Assembly (NCBI GenBank): GCA_964611895.1
Contig: CAZTDN010000012.1
Span: forward strand, 1 to 64,000
DNA length: 64,000 nucleotides
Reading direction: 5' to 3'
Source of the DNA: JAIEOG01 sp964611895
GTDB taxonomy: Bacteria > Bdellovibrionota > FAC87 > UBA2466
In this document: piece after piece, positions 26,491 to 34,536 of the stretch
Position numbering within the stretch: position 1 is the stretch's first letter
Layout: the number at the start of each line of letters is the position of its first letter
The notes under the pieces: model-generated
Told to the model about the DNA's origin: nothing
Database searches by the model: none
The model's input: the letters and a program-made list of their open reading frames with translations, nothing else
Translations under genes and position numbers: made by a program

Positions 26491-27909
26491 GTTCAGGACC
26501 CAGCGCAGCACCAGCAGCAGTGGCACAAGTCGAATGACATAGAAAAACATCCACTGTGGTCCAGTCTCTGCAAACGCTTGGTGGCCCAGGCAAACTGCAA
26601 ACACAGCCCAGATGTTCGAGCGGATGTTTCCAAAAAAGTAATGATTCGCCATAAAATAAAGCAGCAACAATCCACCGTAGATCAAGAACACCATCTCCCA
26701 ACCACCATAGGCAAAGGCCTCTGCAATCGGTGTGAAAGCGATCGACGTATCTTCGTCCAACTCGTTAATGGTGCCGGTCCATTGTCCAAGGAAGTTCTCT
26801 GGGTTTACTGTCGGGCCAGAGTCACTGAGCGCACCTGGAAGGAGATTGACCGAGTCCGTCAGATAGCTCAATCCAACCGTTCCTTTGGACTCCACCGTGT
26901 TCACCAAAAAGTCCGCGGGCTTAATAAGAGAGAGTCGCTCGAGGATAAACATGTGAAACCCGTAGTAGGAAGAAAAGTTTCCTTCCATAGACTCCGCCTC
27001 GACCTGTTTTTCGATCAGTTTTGTCGGGTCGCTGAGAGAGGCATTCTCCACGGCGAGAGAGTACAAACTTGAAAGAGAAAAATCTCCCGTCATTTGTCCG
27101 AGTTTTCGACTCCCGTATAAAAAGGGATAGACGAATAGCAAGCCAAAGCTAAGAGTTCCAATCCAGGTCAACCAATGACTCACGCGTGGCTTGAATGCGA
27201 AAGCCCAGCAGGTCAGAGCGTAAGCAAGAAAAGCGTCAAAAACGCCTTGCTTTGAAGTCAGTGCCGTTCCTATGAGCAATTGCTGTGCGACACACGCGAG
27301 CACGAGTAAGTTCGCCGATTTCTTTCGCTGCGTTCGAATAATTTGAGCCGCCGTTGAGGAGACTATTCCAAGCAGGGGAGCCATTAGAAAATAACTCGCA
27401 AACCCTTTGGCCGTCGGCATGGAAGAAAATGTCGACTTTCTGGAGATTCCGTACACGAGACCCACCGCCCCCAAGGCGAGGCATGCATAGGCAAAACGGT
27501 TCAGGATCTCCGGGTTTTTTTCCTTGGGGAAATAGGAAGCGCGATCGGTTTTGGTGCGCATCACCACTGATGAAATTGGAATAGTTAGGAGCATGCCCAG
27601 TGCTAGCAGCTCTATTGTGGTCGAAGGAGAGTAAAGGTACTTGTCCGCTGGTTGCCAAAGCAGAACTTTAATCAACTGGCTGATAAAAACCGTCTTGGTT
27701 GCGGCCGAGAGTAAGAGCAGTCCGTTTGTTGAGAACAAATGCCCAAGACGATAAAAGGAATGAAAAAACGCAAAACCATACAGAGCCACAAAGATCGCAA
27801 AATCAAAATCCGTTCCACAGGCGAGCTGCACTCCGAAAAAGCAGAAGATAACCAAGAGGGAGCGCGAAGGGACATTCAACGCGCCCCAAAAGCTCCATCT
27901 GCGATCCAA
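26416..27909 (-). CDS. Wzy-like O-antigen/exopolysaccharide polymerase
   Basis: A 497-residue protein with about a dozen transmembrane segments and a large hydrophilic loop (about residues 285-400), the layout of polysaccharide polymerases. The C-terminal part has IAFTPIAEAFAYGGW, similar to O-antigen polymerases of the oligosaccharide repeat unit type. Assignment rests on topology and neighbours (SLBB export protein, autokinase, flippase). TTG start at 27909 with GGGGGCA upstream. It follows the SLBB gene by 12 bases in one operon. Confidence 0.75.
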   Translation of the reverse strand: MDRRWSFWGALNVPSRSLLVIFCFFGVQLACGTDFDFAIFVALYGFAFFHSFYRLGHLFSTNGLLLLSAATKTVFISQLIKVLLWQPADKYLYSPSTTIELLALGMLLTIPISSVVMRTKTDRASYFPKEKNPEILNRFAYACLALGAVGLVYGISRKSTFSSMPTAKGFASYFLMAPLLGIVSSTAAQIIRTQRKKSANLLVLACVAQQLLIGTALTSKQGVFDAFLAYALTCWAFAFKPRVSHWLTWIGTLSFGLLFVYPFLYGSRKLGQMTGDFSLSSLYSLAVENASLSDPTKLIEKQVEAESMEGNFSSYYGFHMFILERLSLIKPADFLVNTVESKGTVGLSYLTDSVNLLPGALSDSGPTVNPENFLGQWTGTINELDEDTSIAFTPIAEAFAYGGWEMVFLIYGGLLLLYFMANHYFFGNIRSNIWAVFAVCLGHQAFAETGPQWMFFYVIRLVPLLLVLRWVLNLVAKDAQLKQQKAQHKLRNNHVNP

Positions 27910-27921
27910 AGGTGCCCCCGT

Positions 27922-28467
27922 TTAAAGAGATTTAGTCAGTAGAATAGTCGAAGTAACAATCGACAGAATTGTCGTTAACACTGTTAAAAACGAAATCGTG
28001 TCCTGGGTAACTAGAGGTTCCTTGGCGTAAACTAATACCATGTCCCCTGTTTGAAGCAGGGGCGATTGGACATTGGCCTTTTCAGCAATAGCTTCTACAT
28101 CAATTTCATGGACTTCTTCCTTGGCCTGATTGCGTCGCTTGATCAGGATCTTGCGCAAATTAGCTTCCTCTCGCGTACCGCCAGCAAGCGAGAGAAGTTT
28201 CACGACATCGGTATTGCGAGGAACATGGTAAACCCCAGCTCGGGGAACGGATCCGATGAGCTGGACTGTAATCAGAGTCTCTCCGGGAACCTCTTCGGAG
28301 AAATATTCATCCGCTCGCTTGTACATGGACTCGCTGCTTTTGTCCCTTGTGCTCGAAGAAGTGAGATCGAGCTTGTCTTCTCGCTCCGCATAAATCGGCA
28401 CGCATAGCAGTGCCCAGATCAGCGTGAGGTGAATTGATTTTGCAGCACGCGGTAACAGCAATGGCAC
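27922..28467 (-). CDS. SLBB-domain polysaccharide export protein
   Basis: A 181-residue protein with a signal peptide (about 1-27), a soluble-ligand-binding beta-grasp domain (ITVQLIGSVPRAGVYHVP, then LLSLAGGTREEA), and a C-terminal hydrophobic helix. It lacks the N-terminal poly-export domain of full Wza, so it is a reduced, membrane-anchored SLBB protein that probably contributes to the export channel. GTG start at 28467 after GAGGCG. It is divergent from the tyrosine autokinase. Confidence 0.8.
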   Translation of the reverse strand: MPLLLPRAAKSIHLTLIWALLCVPIYAEREDKLDLTSSSTRDKSSESMYKRADEYFSEEVPGETLITVQLIGSVPRAGVYHVPRNTDVVKLLSLAGGTREEANLRKILIKRRNQAKEEVHEIDVEAIAEKANVQSPLLQTGDMVLVYAKEPLVTQDTISFLTVLTTILSIVTSTILLTKSL

Positions 28468-28573
28468 GATGCGCCTCTAGCTTGGATTTAGGAATAAGTT
28501 TCCCTCTCCCTTTTTCGACTTTATTCCGAAAAAGAATTAGGAAAGGTTTGAGCTCAAGAGCCTTGTTTTAAAA

Positions 28574-30808
28574 GTGTTTACATTCAATAACATAGCCCTG
28601 TATTGGCGGCGGCGATTTTTGTTTGTTTCGTTGTTCTCGATACTGGGCGGTATCGCATTCGTGCATTGGATTTTGAACAAATCCTATGTGGGCCAGTCCG
28701 TTTTCTTGGTGCATCGCTCGGACAGTGGACTGCTTCTGAGCGGGTTCTCTGGATCTGCGGCATCTGGTGCTGCCATGGCGATGCTTGGAAAAGAAAAAAC
28801 CCAACGCTATCTGGAGTATTTGCGCAGCACGCCCTTTAGCTTTTTTGTGGCGGACAAGGTCTTAGAGCATCCCATTGGGAAAAAAGTTGTTGAAGAATTG
28901 GGGTTGGAACGCAAGATAGACCTCTCCGTCTTTGCTTGGTTTCCAAGTTTCAATTTCGTCTCCGCTTCCAAAGAAGACGCCGCATTCAAAGCGCCAGACC
29001 TGCGAACGCGGCTTGCCAAAAAACTCAGTGCTAGAATTAAAGCCCGAGCCTCCGAAGGCCACATGATCGAAGTGCGAGTGAGCTTTCCGCACCGAGCAAT
29101 CGCTCTGGAGCTTTCCCAACTGGTTACTTCAGCGTCAATTGAGTTTCTTACTCAGAGAGAGCTGCAGGATCTCGATCAATCCAAAGGGTACCTCTCTGGC
29201 AAGCTGCTCGAAGCAGAGGGACAGCTAAAGCATTTAGACGACAATTTTTCAAAACTGGACACTGCTGGCGATTTTCTCGCCTCGATCGGATCTTCGGGAA
29301 AGGGTGGGCTCAGCCCACTGGGGATTGCCTTTCAAGAGGCGCAGTTGAAGCTGCGAGAAAATGAGAAGCTTATCCAATCCATCAAGTCTCAGCTCATGGA
29401 ACTTTCTCAAGAAGAGGGAAAGAAGCTTCAGATAGATCCAGACTTCATTTTTTCACTGCGCAAAGAAGCTGAAACTCTCACTCTCAAGCGCAGCAAACTC
29501 AAGGCTGAGGGTTTTGCAGAGGATTCCTACCAGATGAAAGTAATTCAGTCTCAAATAGAGACGGCGGAACAAGCTCTGGATCGCTTGGTTGCGAAAGATC
29601 ACAAGGACGGCAACTACGAAACTCCATGGAGCTATGTCAGCCTGACTCGCAAACTCAAAGAACTTAACCAGGAAAACCTTTTCTTATCAGCGCGCCTGGA
29701 TACCGTAAAACGGATGTTGGGGCCGGACGAAACAGGGGTCACGCCTTCCAAACGCATGCGCAATATGGACTATTTGGCCAAGCGAACAGATCTCCAATAT
29801 GTTTTCTATTCGGAACTGACCAAACGTCTGTTTGATGTGGATGTACGGCGCATCTGGGTGGGCAATCAGCTGGTTGTGGTGGAACCCCCTTCGCTCTCTA
29901 AGCTCAAGCGGGATCCAGCATTGAGTCGCAATCTGCTTATCGCGTTCGTGTTGGCCCTAGTCCTGTTCATGACCTCTTCTCAGCAGCTAGAAGCCATGAA
30001 CCCCCTCGTGCTCACGGCCAAGGAATTAGAGGGCATGATGCTTAAAGTGTTGGGCTCCGTACCGGACTTGACCCCGGGCTGGAAGGAATGGGCTCGTAAC
30101 AAGAAGCTCGCCGACATTGAACGGTTGGCGATGAATAACCAGCGTTCGGATACCAAAGAAGGGTTGGTGTTCAAACACTTGCGAACGCGTCTGATTCACG
30201 CCATCGAACGCACGGAGCGTGATGTAAAGTACATTACTGTTTCGAGCCCGAATACGCATGATGGCAAAACATTTGTTCTGCTGAACTTGGCGGTAGCTTT
30301 GGCGCGATCTGGAGCGCGGGTCTTGATTGTTGATGCGGATCTTCGATCCCAGCGTATCAGTCAGACACTGGCACCCAAGGCAAGCCGTGGGCTAGTCGGA
30401 AAGTCGGGAGATTTGGATCCCCAAGCAGCGGATAATATTGTCCGTGATTGCCACCCCGGCTTGGATATTTTGCCTGCGGGCCAGGTGCCAGAGGATCCAT
30501 CTGAGTTTTTTGAGGGAGAAGATTTTGCAAAGCAGCTGCATGCATTGGGTTCCGGATATGACTATGTATTCGTCGATACCCCACCCGTCGTCCAATTTCC
30601 CGAAGCCATTACGCTAGCAAGCATTACCGATGCTACTTTGCTGATCGTTTGCCGAGGACAGACGCGAATCAAACAGGTGGCTAATGCTGCCGAAAGCTTT
30701 TCTTCGAGCTCAAAAACCTTGTGGTGCGTTTTGAACAAGGCTGGAAATGCCGGCAGTGTTGCTTACCCAGCATCGTATCCACACTCCTCCAAGAAGGCTG
30801 CCGCCTAA
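28574..30808 (+). CDS. Polysaccharide chain-length determinant fused to tyrosine autokinase (BY-kinase)
   Basis: A 744-residue inner-membrane protein: transmembrane helix at about 13-35, a periplasmic Wzz/GumC-like coiled-coil region to about 450, a second helix near 455-475, and a cytoplasmic P-loop kinase. Walker A is SSPNTHDGKTF instead of the usual PGEGKS-type loop; Walker A' is LIVDADLRSQ and Walker B YVFVDTPP. The C-terminal tail has only two tyrosines (AYPASYP) instead of a long Tyr cluster. It controls chain length and export of the polysaccharide. GTG start at 28574; the ribosome site is weak. Confidence 0.9.
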   Translation: MFTFNNIALYWRRRFLFVSLFSILGGIAFVHWILNKSYVGQSVFLVHRSDSGLLLSGFSGSAASGAAMAMLGKEKTQRYLEYLRSTPFSFFVADKVLEHPIGKKVVEELGLERKIDLSVFAWFPSFNFVSASKEDAAFKAPDLRTRLAKKLSARIKARASEGHMIEVRVSFPHRAIALELSQLVTSASIEFLTQRELQDLDQSKGYLSGKLLEAEGQLKHLDDNFSKLDTAGDFLASIGSSGKGGLSPLGIAFQEAQLKLRENEKLIQSIKSQLMELSQEEGKKLQIDPDFIFSLRKEAETLTLKRSKLKAEGFAEDSYQMKVIQSQIETAEQALDRLVAKDHKDGNYETPWSYVSLTRKLKELNQENLFLSARLDTVKRMLGPDETGVTPSKRMRNMDYLAKRTDLQYVFYSELTKRLFDVDVRRIWVGNQLVVVEPPSLSKLKRDPALSRNLLIAFVLALVLFMTSSQQLEAMNPLVLTAKELEGMMLKVLGSVPDLTPGWKEWARNKKLADIERLAMNNQRSDTKEGLVFKHLRTRLIHAIERTERDVKYITVSSPNTHDGKTFVLLNLAVALARSGARVLIVDADLRSQRISQTLAPKASRGLVGKSGDLDPQAADNIVRDCHPGLDILPAGQVPEDPSEFFEGEDFAKQLHALGSGYDYVFVDTPPVVQFPEAITLASITDATLLIVCRGQTRIKQVANAAESFSSSSKTLWCVLNKAGNAGSVAYPASYPHSSKKAAA

Positions 30809-31680
30809 TTGCCTGTCTCAACCCGGACCATTTTAAAAGTGTGGACGGGAGATACCAATTCTTCGTCGTGCAAGCGTGCTCGGACTCGAGCGTAGTAGAT
30901 GCCGGGTGTGTTGATCAAGAGCACTTGACCGTTCTTGGCTTGCTTAATATCGATTTTGTCGACGAAATCCTTGGATTGAGACACTTCAATTTCGAAGTGT
31001 GTTTTCTTCAGTGGAATGGGTGACCAAGAGAACTGCACCCAAAGCGCTGGGCGCTGGATGGTGCTAAGGTTTTTGGGGCTTAGCAGTTTCAGGTTAAAAA
31101 ACTCAAGTCGGTCCAAAGGCAGCAGAATGGGCTTTTGCGGAGGGGGGAGATCTTTTGCCAGAGGAGATCGGTTCGGCAGAGCAGGTAAATCCTCATATTG
31201 CGGCAGTTCGCCGGGGAGTGCAGCTTCTGGCCGGCAGGTATTGGCAATGTTGCGCACCAGCTGAGCAGCCTCGAGGTCCGATTTGATTCGGGCTCCGTTG
31301 GCGCTGCCAAAGACAATTTCGACTTCAGACTGATTGGAAGATGACTCCACCAGCTTCACCAGAGAGTTCGGTTTGAGCTCTATCGTTTTTCCGTTCTTGA
31401 GCTCAATATGGGCGAGAGTATTTTCTGGGGTGTAGATGCTATCGTTCTGGTAGACGGGGAACTCCAGGGAGTGGCTGTTCCATTCCAAGGAGCGACTCGC
31501 ACGTCGCCGAATCTGCCCTTCGGGAATGACCGTTCCGATGGGATTGGCTTTGCCGTCGAGCAACGACGCGGCTTCACCACTCAACAAAAACAGAAGCACG
31601 AGCAAAACCATGCTCGCGATAAGCACGAGCCGCAAGTCCTGGTCGCGGGCGTTTTGCAATTCTGCTGAGAGTTCATTCAT
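30805..31680 (-). CDS. FecR-like membrane-anchored protein with fibronectin-like C-terminus
   Basis: A 291-residue protein: one transmembrane helix at about 16-36, a FecR-type domain (YQNDSIYTPENTLAHIEL, then IELKPNSLVKL), a proline-rich linker, and a C-terminal beta-sandwich (WVQFSWSPI, FEIEVSQSKDF, GIYYARVRARL). FecR-domain proteins often regulate sigma factors, but here there is no anti-sigma partner and the neighbours are polysaccharide genes, so a structural or export role is as likely. It overlaps the autokinase stop by 4 bases. Confidence 0.8.
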   Translation of the reverse strand: MNELSAELQNARDQDLRLVLIASMVLLVLLFLLSGEAASLLDGKANPIGTVIPEGQIRRRASRSLEWNSHSLEFPVYQNDSIYTPENTLAHIELKNGKTIELKPNSLVKLVESSSNQSEVEIVFGSANGARIKSDLEAAQLVRNIANTCRPEAALPGELPQYEDLPALPNRSPLAKDLPPPQKPILLPLDRLEFFNLKLLSPKNLSTIQRPALWVQFSWSPIPLKKTHFEIEVSQSKDFVDKIDIKQAKNGQVLLINTPGIYYARVRARLHDEELVSPVHTFKMVRVETGN

Positions 31681-31750
31681 TACCTAGGTCTTATCGACAG
31701 AAACACTTGATTTCTAAATGACTTTTGCTTGGTGTACACTCGGCAAAGGC

Positions 31751-33307
31751 ATGGCACGAAACCGATCCAACACAGCGAGTCAATCCACCCGAACGAGAGA
31801 CACTTTTATACAGCTTGTTTTCAACTACGCTGGTTTTGCCGTGCTTCTGGTCAATGGGTTTGTTCTAACCCCGCTCTACATTACGACACTCGGTCCGGGA
31901 ATGTATGGCGCCTGGTTGGCTATCGGCAATATTCTGGCCTGGGTGGGAACACTCGATCCGGGAATTTTTCGAATCACCACGCAGCGAGTGGCATTTCAGG
32001 TGGGGGCCGGAAAGCCTAAGGAAGCGTTTCAAAACTTTGTGGATGGAATGGGTGTGGCTTGTGTGCTTGCGTGCCTTCCCGTCTTGCTGACATTTTTTTC
32101 CCGGTATCCAGGGTACTGGCTTTCTATGTCGGCTGAGGATCAGCTGCAGTTGGATGTGGCACTGCGTTGGAGCTTGTTGGGGTTTGCGGTGGCGGTAGTG
32201 AATGGTCCATTGGAAGCTCTGGTGCGGGGGCTTCAGAGGCCTTTATTTGCAGGTGTGGTCCATTTGTTGATGCATTTGTCCGCGATCGTACTGTCTGCTT
32301 ATTTCCTCTTAGTAAAAGGGTATGGAGTTTCGTCGCTTGGCATAGCTTATTTGGGCAAATCCTCTCTGGCCCTGACGCTGAATCTGGCTTTTTTGTTTTC
32401 AATTCAAGACGGCTTGCGATCCGCCCAAGTGAAAATGCCTTCGCTACGGTCCTTTTGGCATGGGTTTCTGAGCTATCGCTCCGGATTGGTAATTGGCGTC
32501 TCGACTGTGTTGCGCACCCAATGCACGTACTTTCTTGCCGCGCGGATCCTATCGCCCCAAGCGGCCGCAATGCTTGCCGTGACGGGTTATTCCTTAGAGC
32601 CTCTGAATCAGCTTGTGGATCGGACGATCCAGGCGCCGCTTTCGGCTTTATCTCACCTGACAGGATCGGGCCGTACTGCTCGAGTGGCGGAAGTTTTTCG
32701 GAGTGCACGTACGCTTTGCCTGTTGCTCGTCTTTGTGGGCGTTGCCGGAGTGCTAAGCCTGAATGCGGTCTTTGTGGACAATTGGGTGGGGCCTCATTTG
32801 TATGGGGGCCTTCAAGTCACGACGGCGCTCTGTTTTGACGTTGCCCTATCGCTCATGATCTTGGTCCACCACGAACTCTTCTTTGCTTTAGGGTACGTGC
32901 GCGAGATCGCAATGGTTCGATTCACAGAAGGGATAATCCGAGTGAGTGTCCAACTAGGTTGTGGCGCTGCTCTGGGACTCGTGGGGATTCCCGTTGGCGG
33001 TGTGATCAGCAGCTTGGTCACACGGCTTCTGCTGATTCCTCCTTTGGAAACAAAAAGTCTGGGCGTATCTCTAAACCAGGCGGCGATGGGCGCCTGGCAG
33101 GAGATCAGAGTCTTGTTGAGTGCGGCTTTGGTTGGGTACGCGGGGTACCTTTTAGTGACGAGATTTCAACTGGGGTACGGTTGGCTGGAGTTTGCGGTGG
33201 CTGCCCTGTTGGGAACCATTGTGTGTGGGTTATTGGGGTTGGTCCGCGTGACTCAAGCGAGGGCTGAACTGAGCAAACTTCTCTCTTTGGCGCGCGGCCG
33301 TCGCTGA
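31751..33307 (+). CDS. Polysaccharide flippase (Wzx/MATE-like)
   Basis: About 518 residues with 12-14 predicted transmembrane helices, beginning FIQLVFNYAGFAVLLVNGFVL. TLGPGMYGAWLAI and the general pattern match the MOP-superfamily O-antigen flippases, which move lipid-linked repeat units across the inner membrane. ATG at 31751 was chosen over the upstream 31718 because the latter adds non-family residues. Its last 78 bases overlap the convergent GT4 gene. Confidence 0.85.
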   Translation: MARNRSNTASQSTRTRDTFIQLVFNYAGFAVLLVNGFVLTPLYITTLGPGMYGAWLAIGNILAWVGTLDPGIFRITTQRVAFQVGAGKPKEAFQNFVDGMGVACVLACLPVLLTFFSRYPGYWLSMSAEDQLQLDVALRWSLLGFAVAVVNGPLEALVRGLQRPLFAGVVHLLMHLSAIVLSAYFLLVKGYGVSSLGIAYLGKSSLALTLNLAFLFSIQDGLRSAQVKMPSLRSFWHGFLSYRSGLVIGVSTVLRTQCTYFLAARILSPQAAAMLAVTGYSLEPLNQLVDRTIQAPLSALSHLTGSGRTARVAEVFRSARTLCLLLVFVGVAGVLSLNAVFVDNWVGPHLYGGLQVTTALCFDVALSLMILVHHELFFALGYVREIAMVRFTEGIIRVSVQLGCGAALGLVGIPVGGVISSLVTRLLLIPPLETKSLGVSLNQAAMGAWQEIRVLLSAALVGYAGYLLVTRFQLGYGWLEFAVAALLGTIVCGLLGLVRVTQARAELSKLLSLARGRR

Positions 33308-34453
33308 GCTAAGCGCGTGAGAGTATGCGTGTAGCATTCGTTCTCCGTAGTCTTTCCAAGAAAATCCAGTCGCCACGCGTTCCGCAGCGGACGTTCGCAT
33401 CTGTTCCAGTGCGACCTTGTTTTTAAAAAGCCAGAGAAGTTTTTCCTTCAGCGCATCGACATCCGCGGGAGGGATAACAAAGCCGTCTATTCCGTCTCGG
33501 ATCAGATCTTCTCCACACGAGCGTGTTGTCGCCAATACCGGCAAGCCAGAGGCCAGGGCCTGCGGAACGACAAGCCCAAATCCATCTTCCACTGAAGCGA
33601 GACAGAGAACACTGCTCTGAACAAAGAGTTTTCGCAGCTCATTCTGCGGTTGCGGGGGAATGACTTTGACCTTGGGGAACGAGCCTTTACGCAAGATCGC
33701 ACGCATCTCGGGAGAGAGTGCCCCCACCAAGATCAACTCGCTATTGGCCAACGATAGCTGGGAGAATGCTCGCAAGACATAAGGGATGCCCTTGCGAATG
33801 GAGATCTGGCCGCAGCAAACCACTCTAAAAGTAGAGTCGGTTTTTGTGCCGGGGTAGAAGTCCAATGTGTCCGCCCCGAGTGGGTTTAGAATCAGTTTGG
33901 AAGCAGGCACTCCCATTTGGAGCATCGTTCGGTGGACAAATGTACTTGGAACGCTGAGATAGTCCGCCTCTTCGTACTCTTGGAGCTCTCTTCGTAGAAT
34001 GGTTTTGGGAATGCCTTCAAATTCAAAGCCCTGCTTGGCATACTCCTCCGTAAGGATTTTTTCTTGTAACAAAATGTGCGCATTGTGGCGTTCGATGATG
34101 GTGACAGCTCCTCGTTGCTTGGCAGCACGCAACGAAAGGAGCGAACTTCCAGACCAACCCACGAAAATATCGGTTTCATCGGGGAGTCTCGACGCCACGC
34201 GCCGATCGAAGTAGAGCGCGCCCAGGACTGGGCCTGCTTGCCGCCACTTTTCAGACACAGGCAGCCGGCTAAACAACCGATTAATTCCTTCGGCAACGGG
34301 GGTGTGCCGCATCGCATGGTCGGGCAATCCTAGATTTTGCATTCGGAAGCGAGGGTAAGAAGTGAACAAGCGGTGCAGTGCACCATGTCGATAGAGCTGT
34401 TTTGCCAGCTCAAAGGCGTGAAACTTGCCCAAAACCGAAACACAGACTTTCAT
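33230..34453 (-). CDS. Glycosyltransferase family 4
   Basis: A 407-residue GT-B enzyme: CGQISIRKGIPYVLRAF in the second Rossmann domain, VEDGFGLVVPQALASGLPVLAT and the E-x7-E pair typical of group 1 transferases. The N-terminal FAWELAKQLYRHG-like stretch (HAFELAKQLYRHG) binds the acceptor. It is expected to add a sugar to a lipid-linked repeat unit in the cytoplasm. The C-terminal 78 bases run through the end of the flippase gene. Confidence 0.9.
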   Translation of the reverse strand: MKVCVSVLGKFHAFELAKQLYRHGALHRLFTSYPRFRMQNLGLPDHAMRHTPVAEGINRLFSRLPVSEKWRQAGPVLGALYFDRRVASRLPDETDIFVGWSGSSLLSLRAAKQRGAVTIIERHNAHILLQEKILTEEYAKQGFEFEGIPKTILRRELQEYEEADYLSVPSTFVHRTMLQMGVPASKLILNPLGADTLDFYPGTKTDSTFRVVCCGQISIRKGIPYVLRAFSQLSLANSELILVGALSPEMRAILRKGSFPKVKVIPPQPQNELRKLFVQSSVLCLASVEDGFGLVVPQALASGLPVLATTRSCGEDLIRDGIDGFVIPPADVDALKEKLLWLFKNKVALEQMRTSAAERVATGFSWKDYGERMLHAYSHALSSATAARQREKFAQFSPRLSHADQPQ

Positions 34454-34520
34454 CTTGGTGGTTCCCTCGCCCGAAACTTAAGTACCAGCAATCATAAATC
34501 TAATTCATCCAAAGGAATCT

Positions 34521-34528
34521 GCCGATAA
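34521..34528 (+). promoter_or_regulatory. GCCGATAA element before the PP2C phosphatase gene
   Basis: The octamer lies 8 bases before the ATG at 34537 and equals the sigma-28 -10 consensus. No convincing -35 is at the proper distance. The AAGAAAAAAG between it and the ATG could also act as a ribosome site. Weak evidence. Confidence 0.25.
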
Positions 34529-34536
34529 GAAAAAAG

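Noticed and set aside
31718..31750. Upstream in-frame start for the flippase
   Set aside because: Adds 11 residues that do not fit; ATG at 31751 is closer to family starts.
32124..32838. Two overlapping ORFs of 194 and 223 residues in the flippase
   Set aside because: Shadows in other frames of a clearly hydrophobic, family-typical protein.
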